12,832 nucleotides of DNA from Flavobacteriaceae bacterium (GCA_020435885.1 JAGQYU010000025.1:3241-16072); one strand, 5' to 3'. Numbered from the stretch's first letter, positions 1 through 5,338 are shown. The notes: generated from the letters alone by a model not told the origin. Numbers and translations: made by a program.

Positions 1-87
1 AAATATTACGAAGGCTATTTTAAAAATCAAACATCTAAATCTACCATAAATATTAAATCAGACTATGGTGGTGTTACACTATATTAA
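1..87 (+). CDS. 3' end of an unidentified gene, cut by the window start
   Basis: Frame 1 is open from the first base to a TAA at 85-87 and encodes the last 28 residues of a protein. The visible tail alternates charged or polar and hydrophobic residues and ends in SDYGGVTLY. That is the beta-strand style of C-termini seen in DUF4097-like or other right-handed beta-solenoid proteins, but 28 residues are too few to assign a family. The gene ends 22 bases before the head-GIN gene, on the same strand and with no terminator between them, so the two are probably co-transcribed. Function is unknown. Confidence 0.6.
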   Translation, partial: KYYEGYFKNQTSKSTINIKSDYGGVTLY

Positions 88-109
88 TAATTAACTAATT
101 TAACATATC

Positions 110-823
110 ATGAAAAAAATTTGTATCCTCTTAGTATTAATAATTTCAGCATCGGCCAATGCTCAATGGTTTTCCACAAAAGTGAAAGGCAACGGGAATA
201 TGGTCACTAAAAATAGAACAGTTGATGAGTATGATAAAGTATCAGTGGCTGGTTCATTTGATGTAAAACTAGTTTCTGGCAAAGAAGGAAATCTAACCAT
301 ACATATTGATGAAAATCTATTGGAATACTTAATAACTGAAGTTGAAGGAGATAATCTTAAAATTAAGTGGGAAAAAGGGGTTAATATAAGCTCAAATTCA
401 AAAATATTGATTACCGTTCCTTATGAAGATATTGAAGCAGTATCGTTGGCCGGATCAGGTGATGTATATAACGAAGGCACTATAAAAGCACAAAGCTTTA
501 AGTCTGCCTTGGCCGGATCGGGTGATATTAAACTCAACGTTCAGTCTGATTATCTTAAAGCGGCAATTGCAGGTTCCGGAGATATAGTATTGTCAGGAAG
601 TTCTAAAGAATTTGAATGTTCCATAGCAGGTTCCGGTGATTTTAAAGGTTTGGAATTAAACACAACTAATGCCTCTATATCTATAGCAGGTTCCGGTGAT
701 GCTAAACTAGGTGTATCAGATAATTTAAAAGTACGTGTATCAGGTTCCGGTGATGTGGTTTACAATGGTAATCCTAAGCAAGATGTTAAAATAAGTGGCT
801 CCGGCAGCGTAAGATCTAACTAA
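110..823 (+). CDS. Secreted head-GIN domain protein (DUF2807 family)
   Basis: The 237-residue protein begins with a clear Sec signal peptide: a Lys pair, a hydrophobic stretch at residues 4-14, and an ANA-Q cleavage site after about residue 18. The rest matches the putative auto-transporter adhesin 'head GIN' family (DUF2807) common in Bacteroidota. Residues 40-110 form a beta-rich region. A ladder of GSG turns follows: AGSGD near 114, 135, 154, 173 and 193, SGSGD at 211, and a final SGSGS at 229. The spacing of 16-21 residues fits the rungs of a beta-solenoid with one GSG turn per coil. Placement is likely periplasmic or at the cell surface. There is no C-terminal Por sorting domain, lipobox or membrane segment. 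The biological role of this family is not established; adhesion is only a family-name suggestion. A strong terminator follows. Confidence 0.88.
   Translation: MKKICILLVLIISASANAQWFSTKVKGNGNMVTKNRTVDEYDKVSVAGSFDVKLVSGKEGNLTIHIDENLLEYLITEVEGDNLKIKWEKGVNISSNSKILITVPYEDIEAVSLAGSGDVYNEGTIKAQSFKSALAGSGDIKLNVQSDYLKAAIAGSGDIVLSGSSKEFECSIAGSGDFKGLELNTTNASISIAGSGDAKLGVSDNLKVRVSGSGDVVYNGNPKQDVKISGSGSVRSN
449..808 (+). repeat. Tandem GSG-turn repeats within the head-GIN gene
   Basis: Seven coding repeats centred on GSG triplets occur about every 48-63 bases. Several copies are almost identical at the DNA level: gcaggttccggtgat or single-base variants near 569, 626, 686 and 742. The earlier copies at 449 and 512 use the variants gccggatcaggtgat and gccggatcgggtgat. 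The retained nucleotide identity suggests fairly recent duplication or gene conversion between rungs. Confidence 0.8.
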
Positions 824-844
824 CTCAAATCAATTTTTTTTTGT

Positions 845-875
845 AAAAGAGCAACTTTATAGGTTGCTCTTTTTG
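845..875 (+). terminator. Rho-independent terminator after the head-GIN gene
   Basis: An 11-bp perfect stem (aaaagagcaac at 845-855, gttgctctttt at 863-873) with a 7-base loop leads into a T-rich run, 22 bases past the stop codon. It closes the transcript of the head-GIN gene and its upstream partner. Confidence 0.9.
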
Positions 876-956
876 TTTTTATGATTGGTATTTAACTGCT
901 TTAATAAGGTGTAATAGCAAGAAATGTTAAAGTATTCTTAACTTCTTAAAAACACT

Positions 957-981
957 GTAACTAAACCTAATGTTGTACGTC
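957..981 (+). promoter_or_regulatory. Candidate ECF-sigma-type promoter (GTAAC - 16 bp - CGTC)
   Basis: GTAAC at 957-961 and CGTC at 978-981 are separated by 16 bases. This is the layout of -35 and -10 elements recognised by ECF (sigma-E-like) sigma factors, whose -35 usually contains an AAC core and whose -10 is often CGTC. Transcription would begin near 988, leaving a 5' leader of roughly 37 bases before the ATG at 1025. No TAnnTTTG housekeeping box is visible in the same gap. No ECF sigma gene is present in the window, so the partner is unknown. The rest of 881-1024 shows nothing else recognisable. Confidence 0.45.
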
Positions 982-1024
982 TTATGAGTAAACAAAAGAT
1001 AATAATTCAAAAAATATACCAAAC

Positions 1025-1405
1025 ATGAAAACTTTAATTTTAACACTAAGTTTAATAGTAGCTACAGAGTTCTTTGCTCAGCCATTTAATGATTATAATA
1101 GCATAGTATCTGTAGAAGAAGAAACACCTTTTGAGTTTAATACGGCAGATTATCTTCCGCTAGGATTTGATCCTTATAAAGGAATGATAGAAGATGAATC
1201 TTCTTTGCTGATTGAAGAACCTGTAAAATTTGATTTTGATACCAAAGAGTATTTACCAGAAGGTTTTGACCCTTATGAAGGGATGATACAATTTGAAAGA
1301 ATTAACACTGAAGACGAAGCAGTTTTTGATTTCAACACTAAAGATTATTTACCAGTAGGTTTTAATCCTTACAGAAAAGATGGAACTACTGTAGTTGCAA
1401 GTTAA
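1025..1405 (+). CDS. Small secreted protein with three YLPxGFxPY repeats, unknown function
   Basis: The 126-residue protein has a signal peptide (residues 1-19, MKTLILTL start, likely cleavage near FFAQ). The mature part is acidic and contains three copies of a 16-residue unit: FEFNTADYLPLGFDPY at 36-51, FDFDTKEYLPEGFDPY at 69-84 and FDFNTKDYLPVGFNPY at 101-116. The period is 32-33 residues and the linkers are Glu-rich. The pattern is F-[ED]-F-[ND]-T-x-[DE]-Y-L-P-x-G-F-[DN]-P-Y. There is no Cys, so no heme or disulfide, and no lipobox or membrane anchor beyond the signal. I do not recognise a named domain; similar motifs occur in flavobacterial hypothetical proteins as far as I recall. The gene stands alone between its own ECF-like promoter and a strong terminator, which suggests single-gene stress- or envelope-responsive expression. 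Binding of cations or glycans by the Asp/Tyr-rich units is speculation. Confidence 0.85.
   Translation: MKTLILTLSLIVATEFFAQPFNDYNSIVSVEEETPFEFNTADYLPLGFDPYKGMIEDESSLLIEEPVKFDFDTKEYLPEGFDPYEGMIQFERINTEDEAVFDFNTKDYLPVGFNPYRKDGTTVVAS
1130..1372 (+). repeat. Three coding repeats encoding the F-x-F-x-T-x-x-YLPxGFxPY unit
   Basis: The copies lie at 1130-1177, 1229-1276 and 1325-1372. Amino-acid identity between copies is high, while the codons have diverged (for example tatcttccg, tatttacca and tatttacca for YLP). The unit is therefore kept by selection rather than being a fresh DNA duplication. Confidence 0.8.
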
Positions 1406-1425
1406 TTTAAGTACTTTTTAAAGGG

Positions 1426-1453
1426 AAAGAGGGCCAATTGGCCCTCTTTTTAT
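1426..1453 (+). terminator. Rho-independent terminator after the YLPxGFxPY gene
   Basis: A perfect 10-bp GC-rich stem (aaagagggcc at 1426-1435, ggccctcttt at 1440-1449) with an AATT loop is followed by further T residues, 20 bases past the stop codon. It is symmetrical enough to act in both directions. Confidence 0.93.
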
Positions 1454-1477
1454 TGTAATCTAAAAAAAACCTCCATC

Positions 1478-1660
1478 AAAGACAAAAGCCTATCCCTTTA
1501 GGTTGTCTTTTAGTGTATGCTTAAAATACTTAAAAATAAACACATTTGTTTATGATGCCAATCTAATTTCAAGATGGCAGATACAATTAGGATTGAGATA
1601 TATTTTCTAAGATTTTCTTAAATGTTTTGAAAAACCGCTCCTTAAAAGAGCGGTTTTTTT
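1478..1660 (+). other. Structured intergenic region with orphan terminator; possible small RNA or leader
   Basis: No convincing gene lies between the terminator ending near 1453 and the start codon at 1672, yet the stretch is rich in pairing. One hairpin has an 8-bp stem (aaagacaa at 1478-1485 with ttgtcttt at 1503-1510) capped by CCTA/TAGG. A second is ATAAACA/TGTTTAT at 1536-1553. A third is GCC(a)ATCT with AGATGGC at 1557-1578. It competes with an alternative in which CAATCTAATT at 1559-1568 pairs with AATTAGGATTG at 1585-1595 with one bulged G. A strong terminator follows at 1631-1660. The upstream gene already has its own terminator, so this one must end another transcript or attenuate the gene at 1672. 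No known RNA family was recognised, and no clear promoter was found; TATATTTT at 1599-1606 is a one-mismatch TAnnTTTG box. Confidence 0.3.
1631..1660 (+). terminator. Orphan Rho-independent terminator just upstream of the DUF6495-like gene
   Basis: A 10-bp perfect stem (aaaaccgctc at 1631-1640, gagcggtttt at 1647-1656) with a 6-base loop and a run of seven or more T. It sits 12 bases before the ATG at 1672. A TTG in frame at 1627 would place this hairpin inside a coding sequence, which argues for the ATG at 1672 as the true start. Confidence 0.85.
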
Positions 1661-1671
1661 ATTTTTATGGT

Positions 1672-2142
1672 ATGAAATATAAACAACTGTCTAAAGAACA
1701 ATTTGAAGCATTACATGTAGAGTTTGCACAATTTTTGGCAACTCAACAGATAGATGTTGAAGAATGGAATGCTATAAAAACAGAAAAGCCGGAGGTTGCT
1801 AAAGAAGAACTAAATATTTTTAGTGATATTGTTTGGGAAGATGTATTGAATAGAACTAATTATTTAGAACATTTTTCTCAACAAAGCGTAAACTTGTTTA
1901 AATGTGACGATGAAAATATTTACAGGATTGTGGCTCAGGTTAATAAACAAGACTTTGATTTTTTTAAAGAAGATGATTACAGATGGTTTATAAATAATAC
2001 TAATCATCCATCCATAGAATTTTTTAAAGGAAAGAAGAAGTATGAAAAAGAACGAAATCTGGAACTTTTTGACCTTATACAAAAAGGCAGTGTAATTTCT
2101 GATGGAAAATTGTATGAAGGTTTATATAAATTGATAAATTAG
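1672..2142 (+). CDS. DUF6495-like protein of unknown function
   Basis: The 156-residue cytoplasmic protein begins MKYKQLSKEQFEALHVEF. It contains FLATQQID, EEWNAIK, FSDIVWEDVL, YLEHFS, LFKCD, then FFKGKKKY and ERNLELFDLI near the C-terminus. The overall pattern matches, from memory, the short Bacteroidota family DUF6495. There is no signal peptide or membrane segment, and one Cys. It is largely helical and rich in acidic and aromatic residues. The start at 1672 was chosen because an earlier in-frame TTG (1627) would run through a terminator hairpin and the family starts at MKY. The heme-binding gene follows 18 bases later on the same strand, so the two may be co-transcribed. No biochemical role is known to me; the family name is a recall-based call. 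Confidence 0.75.
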   Translation: MKYKQLSKEQFEALHVEFAQFLATQQIDVEEWNAIKTEKPEVAKEELNIFSDIVWEDVLNRTNYLEHFSQQSVNLFKCDDENIYRIVAQVNKQDFDFFKEDDYRWFINNTNHPSIEFFKGKKKYEKERNLELFDLIQKGSVISDGKLYEGLYKLIN

Positions 2143-2160
2143 TATTCAAATAATAAGACT

Positions 2161-2601
2161 ATGCTTAAAAAAATTATCATCGCTTTAGTGATACTTTTAG
2201 TTGGTATCCAATTTTACAGACCGGCAAAAAATATTTCAGAAGAAACTCCTACAACAGATTTTCTGGTAGTAAACAATGCTGATGAATCGATGGCAACGTT
2301 GATTAAAAATGCTTGTTATGATTGCCATTCAAACAATACAAACTATCCTTGGTATTCAGAGGTCGCTCCATTTTCTTGGTGGATAGCCGATCATGTAAAG
2401 CATGGTAAAGAAGAATTGAATTTTTCTGAATGGAGTACTTTTACTGAAAAGAAAAAAAATCACAAGCTAAAAGAAATTATAGAAGAGGTAGAGAAAAGAA
2501 AGATGCCGTTAGAATCATATCTTCCTATGCATCCAGAGGCTAACCTTACTGACGATCAGATAAAACAATTAACGGACTGGGTAAGAACATTACAACAGTA
2601 G
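2161..2601 (+). CDS. Membrane-anchored mono-heme protein, Haem_bd-like domain
   Basis: The 146-residue protein has an N-terminal hydrophobic segment (residues 5-17) after two Lys, with no clear signal-peptidase site, so it is probably a signal anchor with the rest in the periplasm. A single heme c motif CYDCH lies at residues 52-56, followed by the aromatic stretch NYPWYSEVAPFSWWIADHV. A KMPL motif at 114-117 offers Met115 as a plausible distal heme ligand, and PMHP at 122-125 is another candidate. The tail (LTDDQIKQLTDWVRTL) resembles the last helix of small cytochrome domains. The arrangement fits the Haem_bd family common in Bacteroidota. The electron partner is unknown. The cbb3 locus later in the window makes a link to respiration possible but unproven. 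The gene ends 2 bases before the convergent minus-strand gene. Confidence 0.85.
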   Translation: MLKKIIIALVILLVGIQFYRPAKNISEETPTTDFLVVNNADESMATLIKNACYDCHSNNTNYPWYSEVAPFSWWIADHVKHGKEELNFSEWSTFTEKKKNHKLKEIIEEVEKRKMPLESYLPMHPEANLTDDQIKQLTDWVRTLQQ

Positions 2602-2603
2602 TT

Positions 2604-3185
2604 TTACAGTTTTAGTGGTGTTTTTGTTCGGATAGCTTTAATGACCTTTCTGGCCCTGTTTACGTAACCTGTACTTCCGGTAGGAATTCCGTTTTCCAAG
2701 TTTAGTGCTAATTCTTCATGTATCCAGTTGTATTTAGTTCCTAATAGATAGAGTGTTTGCATAGTGTAAGCTTGCACGGCAATTTTTTGATCGGTTATCA
2801 TCCAATTGAAACCTACTTCCGTCATTTTTTCGAGATGTTCTTCTTTTAAAGTTTTTATAAAGAATGAATCTTTCTTTAAGAAATATTGAATACATAACAG
2901 TTCGCATATTTTAGCACAAGAACGTACAACGCCATCTAGTTTTACAAGAGACAATAATGATGAGAAATCATCAATATATGGAGCTAAAATTTTGAGGTCT
3001 TCTTTACAGGTAAGCTCTAAAATTCTAGAAGCAAAATTAGACTCTTCACTGTCTATTTGTTTCATTTTAGTGAGCAACACTTTAATCAGCGAAGGATCAT
3101 TTAAACAACTCTGTATAAGTAACTGCCTGTTATCTAATCTATTAATACCAGCATCAATATAGTTGCTGAAAGTGATTTTATCCAT
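2604..3185 (-). CDS. Helical-repeat (HEAT-like) protein of unknown function, paired with Sir2 gene
   Basis: The 193-residue protein is predicted almost wholly alpha-helical, with no signal peptide or membrane segment. Helix-rich blocks recur: LLIQSCLNDPSLIKVLL, FASRILELTCKEDLKILAPYIDDF, VVRSCAKICELLCI, HLEKMTEVGFNWMI and AVQAYTMQTLYLLG. They resemble HEAT or ARM-type repeats, with WIHEEL and a basic C-terminal tail ending the protein. Related flavobacterial proteins are, as I recall, sometimes labelled adenylosuccinate lyase. I see none of that enzyme's signature (no SSxMPxKxNP loop) and the length is less than half, so I do not use that name. The ATG overlaps the end of the Sir2 gene by 8 bases, which implies translational coupling and perhaps a shared process. 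It may be a binding or scaffold protein, but the function is not known. Confidence 0.8.
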   Translation of the reverse strand: MDKITFSNYIDAGINRLDNRQLLIQSCLNDPSLIKVLLTKMKQIDSEESNFASRILELTCKEDLKILAPYIDDFSSLLSLVKLDGVVRSCAKICELLCIQYFLKKDSFFIKTLKEEHLEKMTEVGFNWMITDQKIAVQAYTMQTLYLLGTKYNWIHEELALNLENGIPTGSTGYVNRARKVIKAIRTKTPLKL

Positions 3186-3861
3186 CTAAATATTGCTTTA
3201 TTACTTGTGGAACACCAATGGTGGCAGTTTCTGCTACCACTGTTAACTTATCAAAGCTACTACTTGATATATTAGGTTTGGGATCAATAAAATAAATAGG
3301 AATATTGTTGGTATAATGGATTAAACTGGCCGCCGGATATACTTGCATGGAAGTACCAATTATCATTAAAATATCTGCTCTAGAGGTAATTTCTATAGCT
3401 TTTGGCAATAAAGGGACATCTTCTCCAAACCAGACGATATGTGGACGTAGTTGTGTGTTTTTTTCACATACATCACCTAAAACCAAGTCCTTTTTCCAAT
3501 CATAAATTAAATTGGGATACTGTGTACTTCTCACTTTCAACAATTCTCCATGTAAATGCAATACATTACTACTACCGCCACGTTCATGCAGATCGTCAAC
3601 ATTTTGAGTTATAATGGTTACCTCATATTTTTTTTCAAGCTCTGCCAATGAAGTGTGAGCTTCATTAGGTTTAACGGTTAGTAATTGCCGTCTTCGTTGA
3701 TTATAAAAATCGAGCACCAATTCAGGGTCATTAGCAAAACCGATAGGCGAGGCTACTCTTGTAACATCATGCCCTTCCCAAAGGCCATCAGCATCCCTAA
3801 AGGTTTTCAAACCGCTTTCGGCACTAATACCTGCTCCGGTTAAAACAACTATTTTCTTCAA
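3178..3861 (-). CDS. cobB: Sir2-family NAD-dependent protein deacylase (SIRT5/CobB-like)
   Basis: The 227-residue protein carries the sirtuin signatures: NAD-binding TGAGISAESG at 8-17 with FRDADGLW, TQNVDDLHERGG at 85-96, HLHGEL with catalytic His104, LRPHIVWFGE at 138-147, GTSMQVYPAA and a C-terminal NAD-binding strand. Y53 and R56 (YxxR in FYNQRRR) are the pair that marks class III sirtuins able to remove succinyl or malonyl groups. The four zinc-binding cysteines of most sirtuins are missing; only Cys132 lies in that region. The initiation codon appears to be TTG at 3859-3861. No ATG or GTG lies between the upstream in-frame stop and the essential TGAGIS motif, and the usual MKKxVVLTGAG start is reproduced. 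It is divergent from the tRNA methyltransferase gene and overlaps the downstream helical-repeat gene by 8 bases. Confidence 0.92.
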   Translation of the reverse strand: MKKIVVLTGAGISAESGLKTFRDADGLWEGHDVTRVASPIGFANDPELVLDFYNQRRRQLLTVKPNEAHTSLAELEKKYEVTIITQNVDDLHERGGSSNVLHLHGELLKVRSTQYPNLIYDWKKDLVLGDVCEKNTQLRPHIVWFGEDVPLLPKAIEITSRADILMIIGTSMQVYPAASLIHYTNNIPIYFIDPKPNISSSSFDKLTVVAETATIGVPQVIKQYLDG

Positions 3862-3866
3862 AAGAT

Positions 3867-3874
3867 TAAATTTG
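3867..3874 (+). promoter_or_regulatory. TAnnTTTG promoter box for the trmH-like gene
   Basis: TAAATTTG followed by TAC matches the Bacteroidota -7 element exactly. It lies about 33 bases before the ATG at 3908, predicting a short leader. The upstream -33 TTTG element is not evident. Confidence 0.55.
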
Positions 3875-3907
3875 TACTAAGTTACGTATAATTTGAAAAC
3901 ACAAACA

Positions 3908-4576
3908 ATGACAGATATTGATCTTCTTACATATTTACAAACTTTTATCACTGAGAGTAGAAAGGAAACTTTTGAAAGAGTTTTAGCTGAAAGAACTAAA
4001 CATTTTACAGTTGTTTTAGAAGATTTGTATCAAAAGCACAACACCGGTGCTGTGGTTAGAAGTTGTGATGTTTTTGGGTTGCAAGATGCCTATTTTATTG
4101 AGAATAAGTATAAAAGTTATTTATCTAATCAAGTGGCTAAGGGTGCGGAAAAGTGGATTGATTTTCATGTTTTTAAAGGAGAAAAGGATAGTTCTGAAAA
4201 ATGTGTACGGACACTTAGAGAAAGAGGATATCAGATCATTGCCACTACACCACATGATGATTCTTGTTTGTTGGAAGATTTTGATATCTCCAAAAAATCA
4301 GCTTTTGTGTTAGGTGTGGAAAAGGAGGGAGTTTCCGATTACATGATGCAACAGGCAGATGGTTATTTAAAAATACCAATGGTAGGTTTTACTGAAAGTT
4401 TGAATGTTTCTGTTGCAGCTGCTATCATTTTGCATTCAGTAACAACCAGACTTAAACAATCTAATGTAAAATGGCAATTGACTGAAGATGAAATGAATGA
4501 AAAAAGAATAGACTGGTGTAAAAAATCAATCCGGTCAGTTGATGATGTTGTTAAAAGATTTTATGAGGAGAAGTAG
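3908..4576 (+). CDS. trmH: TrmH/SpoU-family tRNA 2'-O-methyltransferase
   Basis: The 222-residue protein shows the three SPOUT class motifs of the TrmH family. Motif 1 is NTGAVVRSCDVFG (residues 43-55), containing the catalytic-type Arg. Motif 2 is VLGVEKEGVS, and motif 3 is IPMVGFTESLNVSVAAAI, which forms the knot that binds S-adenosylmethionine. The helical N-terminus and the short basic C-terminal extension, together with a length close to the E. coli enzyme, favour tRNA (Gm18) 2'-O-methylation. A related rRNA specificity cannot be excluded by eye. The ATG at 3908 is preferred over an in-frame TTG at 3893, because it is the first standard start and is well placed behind the promoter box. 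It stands alone, divergent from the Sir2 gene and convergent with the Crp/Fnr regulator, whose stop codon is 3 bases away. Confidence 0.88.
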   Translation: MTDIDLLTYLQTFITESRKETFERVLAERTKHFTVVLEDLYQKHNTGAVVRSCDVFGLQDAYFIENKYKSYLSNQVAKGAEKWIDFHVFKGEKDSSEKCVRTLRERGYQIIATTPHDDSCLLEDFDISKKSAFVLGVEKEGVSDYMMQQADGYLKIPMVGFTESLNVSVAAAIILHSVTTRLKQSNVKWQLTEDEMNEKRIDWCKKSIRSVDDVVKRFYEEK

Positions 4577-4579
4577 TAT

Positions 4580-5266
4580 TTAGAAACCTTGCGATATTTT
4601 CAACAATTCAACCTCATTAAGTATTTTAACACGTTTACCGTCTAAAGCAATTAGTTTTTTCTTTTTGAACTCAGAAAGTAATCTAATGGCAGATTCGGTT
4701 GCAGTACCAATAACACTTGAGTATTCTTCTCTGGTAAGTACAATATCCAAATATCCTTCACGATCTTGGCCAAATATCTCTTTCAAAAAGATCAAAGTAT
4801 CAGCCAATCGTTCACGTACAGTTTTTTGAGCCATATTCGTCAATGTAGCATTGGCATCTTTCAAATCGTGGCAAACAGCTTTCATCATATCTAAAGAAAA
4901 CTTGGAGTTAACCCTTATAGAATCAAAAATTTCCTTTTTAGGGATAAAGCAAACCCGCATGTCTTTAAGAGCCGTAACGGTTAGACTTACAGGCTCCTCA
5001 CTTAAAACCGATCGATACCCCAGCATATCACCACCCTTTATAAAACGAATGATCTGCTCCTTTCCATTAGCACTTAATCTAGATAGTTTACATGCACCTT
5101 CTTTAATACAGAAAACACCATTTAAGATATTTCCTTCAGAGAAAAGCACATCTCCTTTTTTATAGATAACAGAATCTTTATGGTCTGAAATACTTTTGAG
5201 CTCTTCTTTAGTGAGCGATTTCAAATTGCTGAACTCACGAATAATACATTGTTCACAATTGCTCAT
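4580..5266 (-). CDS. Crp/Fnr-family transcriptional regulator with N-terminal CxxC
   Basis: The 228-residue protein has a cyclic-nucleotide-binding-type beta-barrel (about residues 15-120, with KKGDVLFSEG and IKEGACKLSRL), a long dimerisation helix (120-150) and a C-terminal winged helix-turn-helix (about 175-225). The putative recognition helix GTATESAIRLLSEFKKK keeps Glu191 and Arg195, which align with the Glu and Arg of FNR that read the TGA half-site; the FNR Ser between them is Ile here. Cys4 and Cys7 form CEQC at the extreme N-terminus, with further Cys at 53, 59, 106 and 132, so an Fe-S or redox-sensing role is possible but unproven. The ATG at 5266 is preferred over an upstream in-frame TTG at 5293, which falls inside the promoter box. 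It is divergent from the cbb3 locus and is the obvious candidate regulator of it. Confidence 0.88.
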   Translation of the reverse strand: MSNCEQCIIREFSNLKSLTKEELKSISDHKDSVIYKKGDVLFSEGNILNGVFCIKEGACKLSRLSANGKEQIIRFIKGGDMLGYRSVLSEEPVSLTVTALKDMRVCFIPKKEIFDSIRVNSKFSLDMMKAVCHDLKDANATLTNMAQKTVRERLADTLIFLKEIFGQDREGYLDIVLTREEYSSVIGTATESAIRLLSEFKKKKLIALDGKRVKILNEVELLKISQGF

Positions 5267-5290
5267 AGGATTGTAAGAAAATTTGAGGCA

Positions 5291-5298
5291 CAAATATA
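5291..5298 (-). promoter_or_regulatory. TAnnTTTG promoter box for the Crp/Fnr-type regulator gene
   Basis: Read on the minus strand the sequence is TATATTTG, an exact match to the Bacteroidota -7 element, 24 bases upstream of the ATG at 5266. Nine bases separate it from the palindrome at 5308-5321. Confidence 0.55.
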
Positions 5299-5307
5299 GT
5301 AATTTTA

Positions 5308-5321
5308 ATGATAAATTGCAT
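5308..5321. promoter_or_regulatory. FNR-like palindromic operator candidate between regulator and ccoI
   Basis: ATGATAAATTGCAT is an imperfect inverted repeat in the TGA-N6-(T/G)CA geometry of FNR sites. It lies exactly midway between the two divergent TAnnTTTG boxes, 9 bases from each. It shares 11 of 14 bases with the sequence at 7768-7781. At this distance it would overlap both -33 regions, so repression or autoregulation is at least as likely as activation. Confidence 0.35.
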
Positions 5322-5330
5322 GAAGAGCCT

Positions 5331-5338
5331 TAAGTTTG
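5331..5338 (+). promoter_or_regulatory. TAnnTTTG promoter box for ccoI
   Basis: TAAGTTTG followed by TAC matches the -7 element exactly and lies about 33 bases before the ATG at 5372. A TTG that could be mistaken for an earlier ccoI start (5336) is part of this box. Confidence 0.6.

Noticed and set aside
449..808. CRISPR or other short DNA repeat array
   Set aside because: The repeats are in frame, encode GSG turns of one protein and have unequal diverged spacing, so they are protein repeats.
1574..1621. A 15-codon ATG frame in the structured intergenic region
   Set aside because: It is very short, with no ribosome binding site and no family resemblance. It ends just before the orphan terminator, so a leader peptide is conceivable, but nothing else supports it.
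1627..1671. N-terminal extension of the DUF6495-like protein from a TTG
   Set aside because: The extension would be encoded by a perfect terminator hairpin and its T-run, and the family starts at the MKY of the ATG at 1672.
2604..3185. Adenylosuccinate lyase
   Set aside because: This label is sometimes attached to similar short proteins, but the catalytic signature loop is absent and the protein is less than half the enzyme's length.
3402..3614. Plus-strand open frame inside the Sir2 gene
   Set aside because: It is antisense to a gene with full sirtuin motifs and has no recognisable product. The same applies to the other short frames opposite or inside the trmH, regulator, ccoI, ccoNO and ccoG genes.
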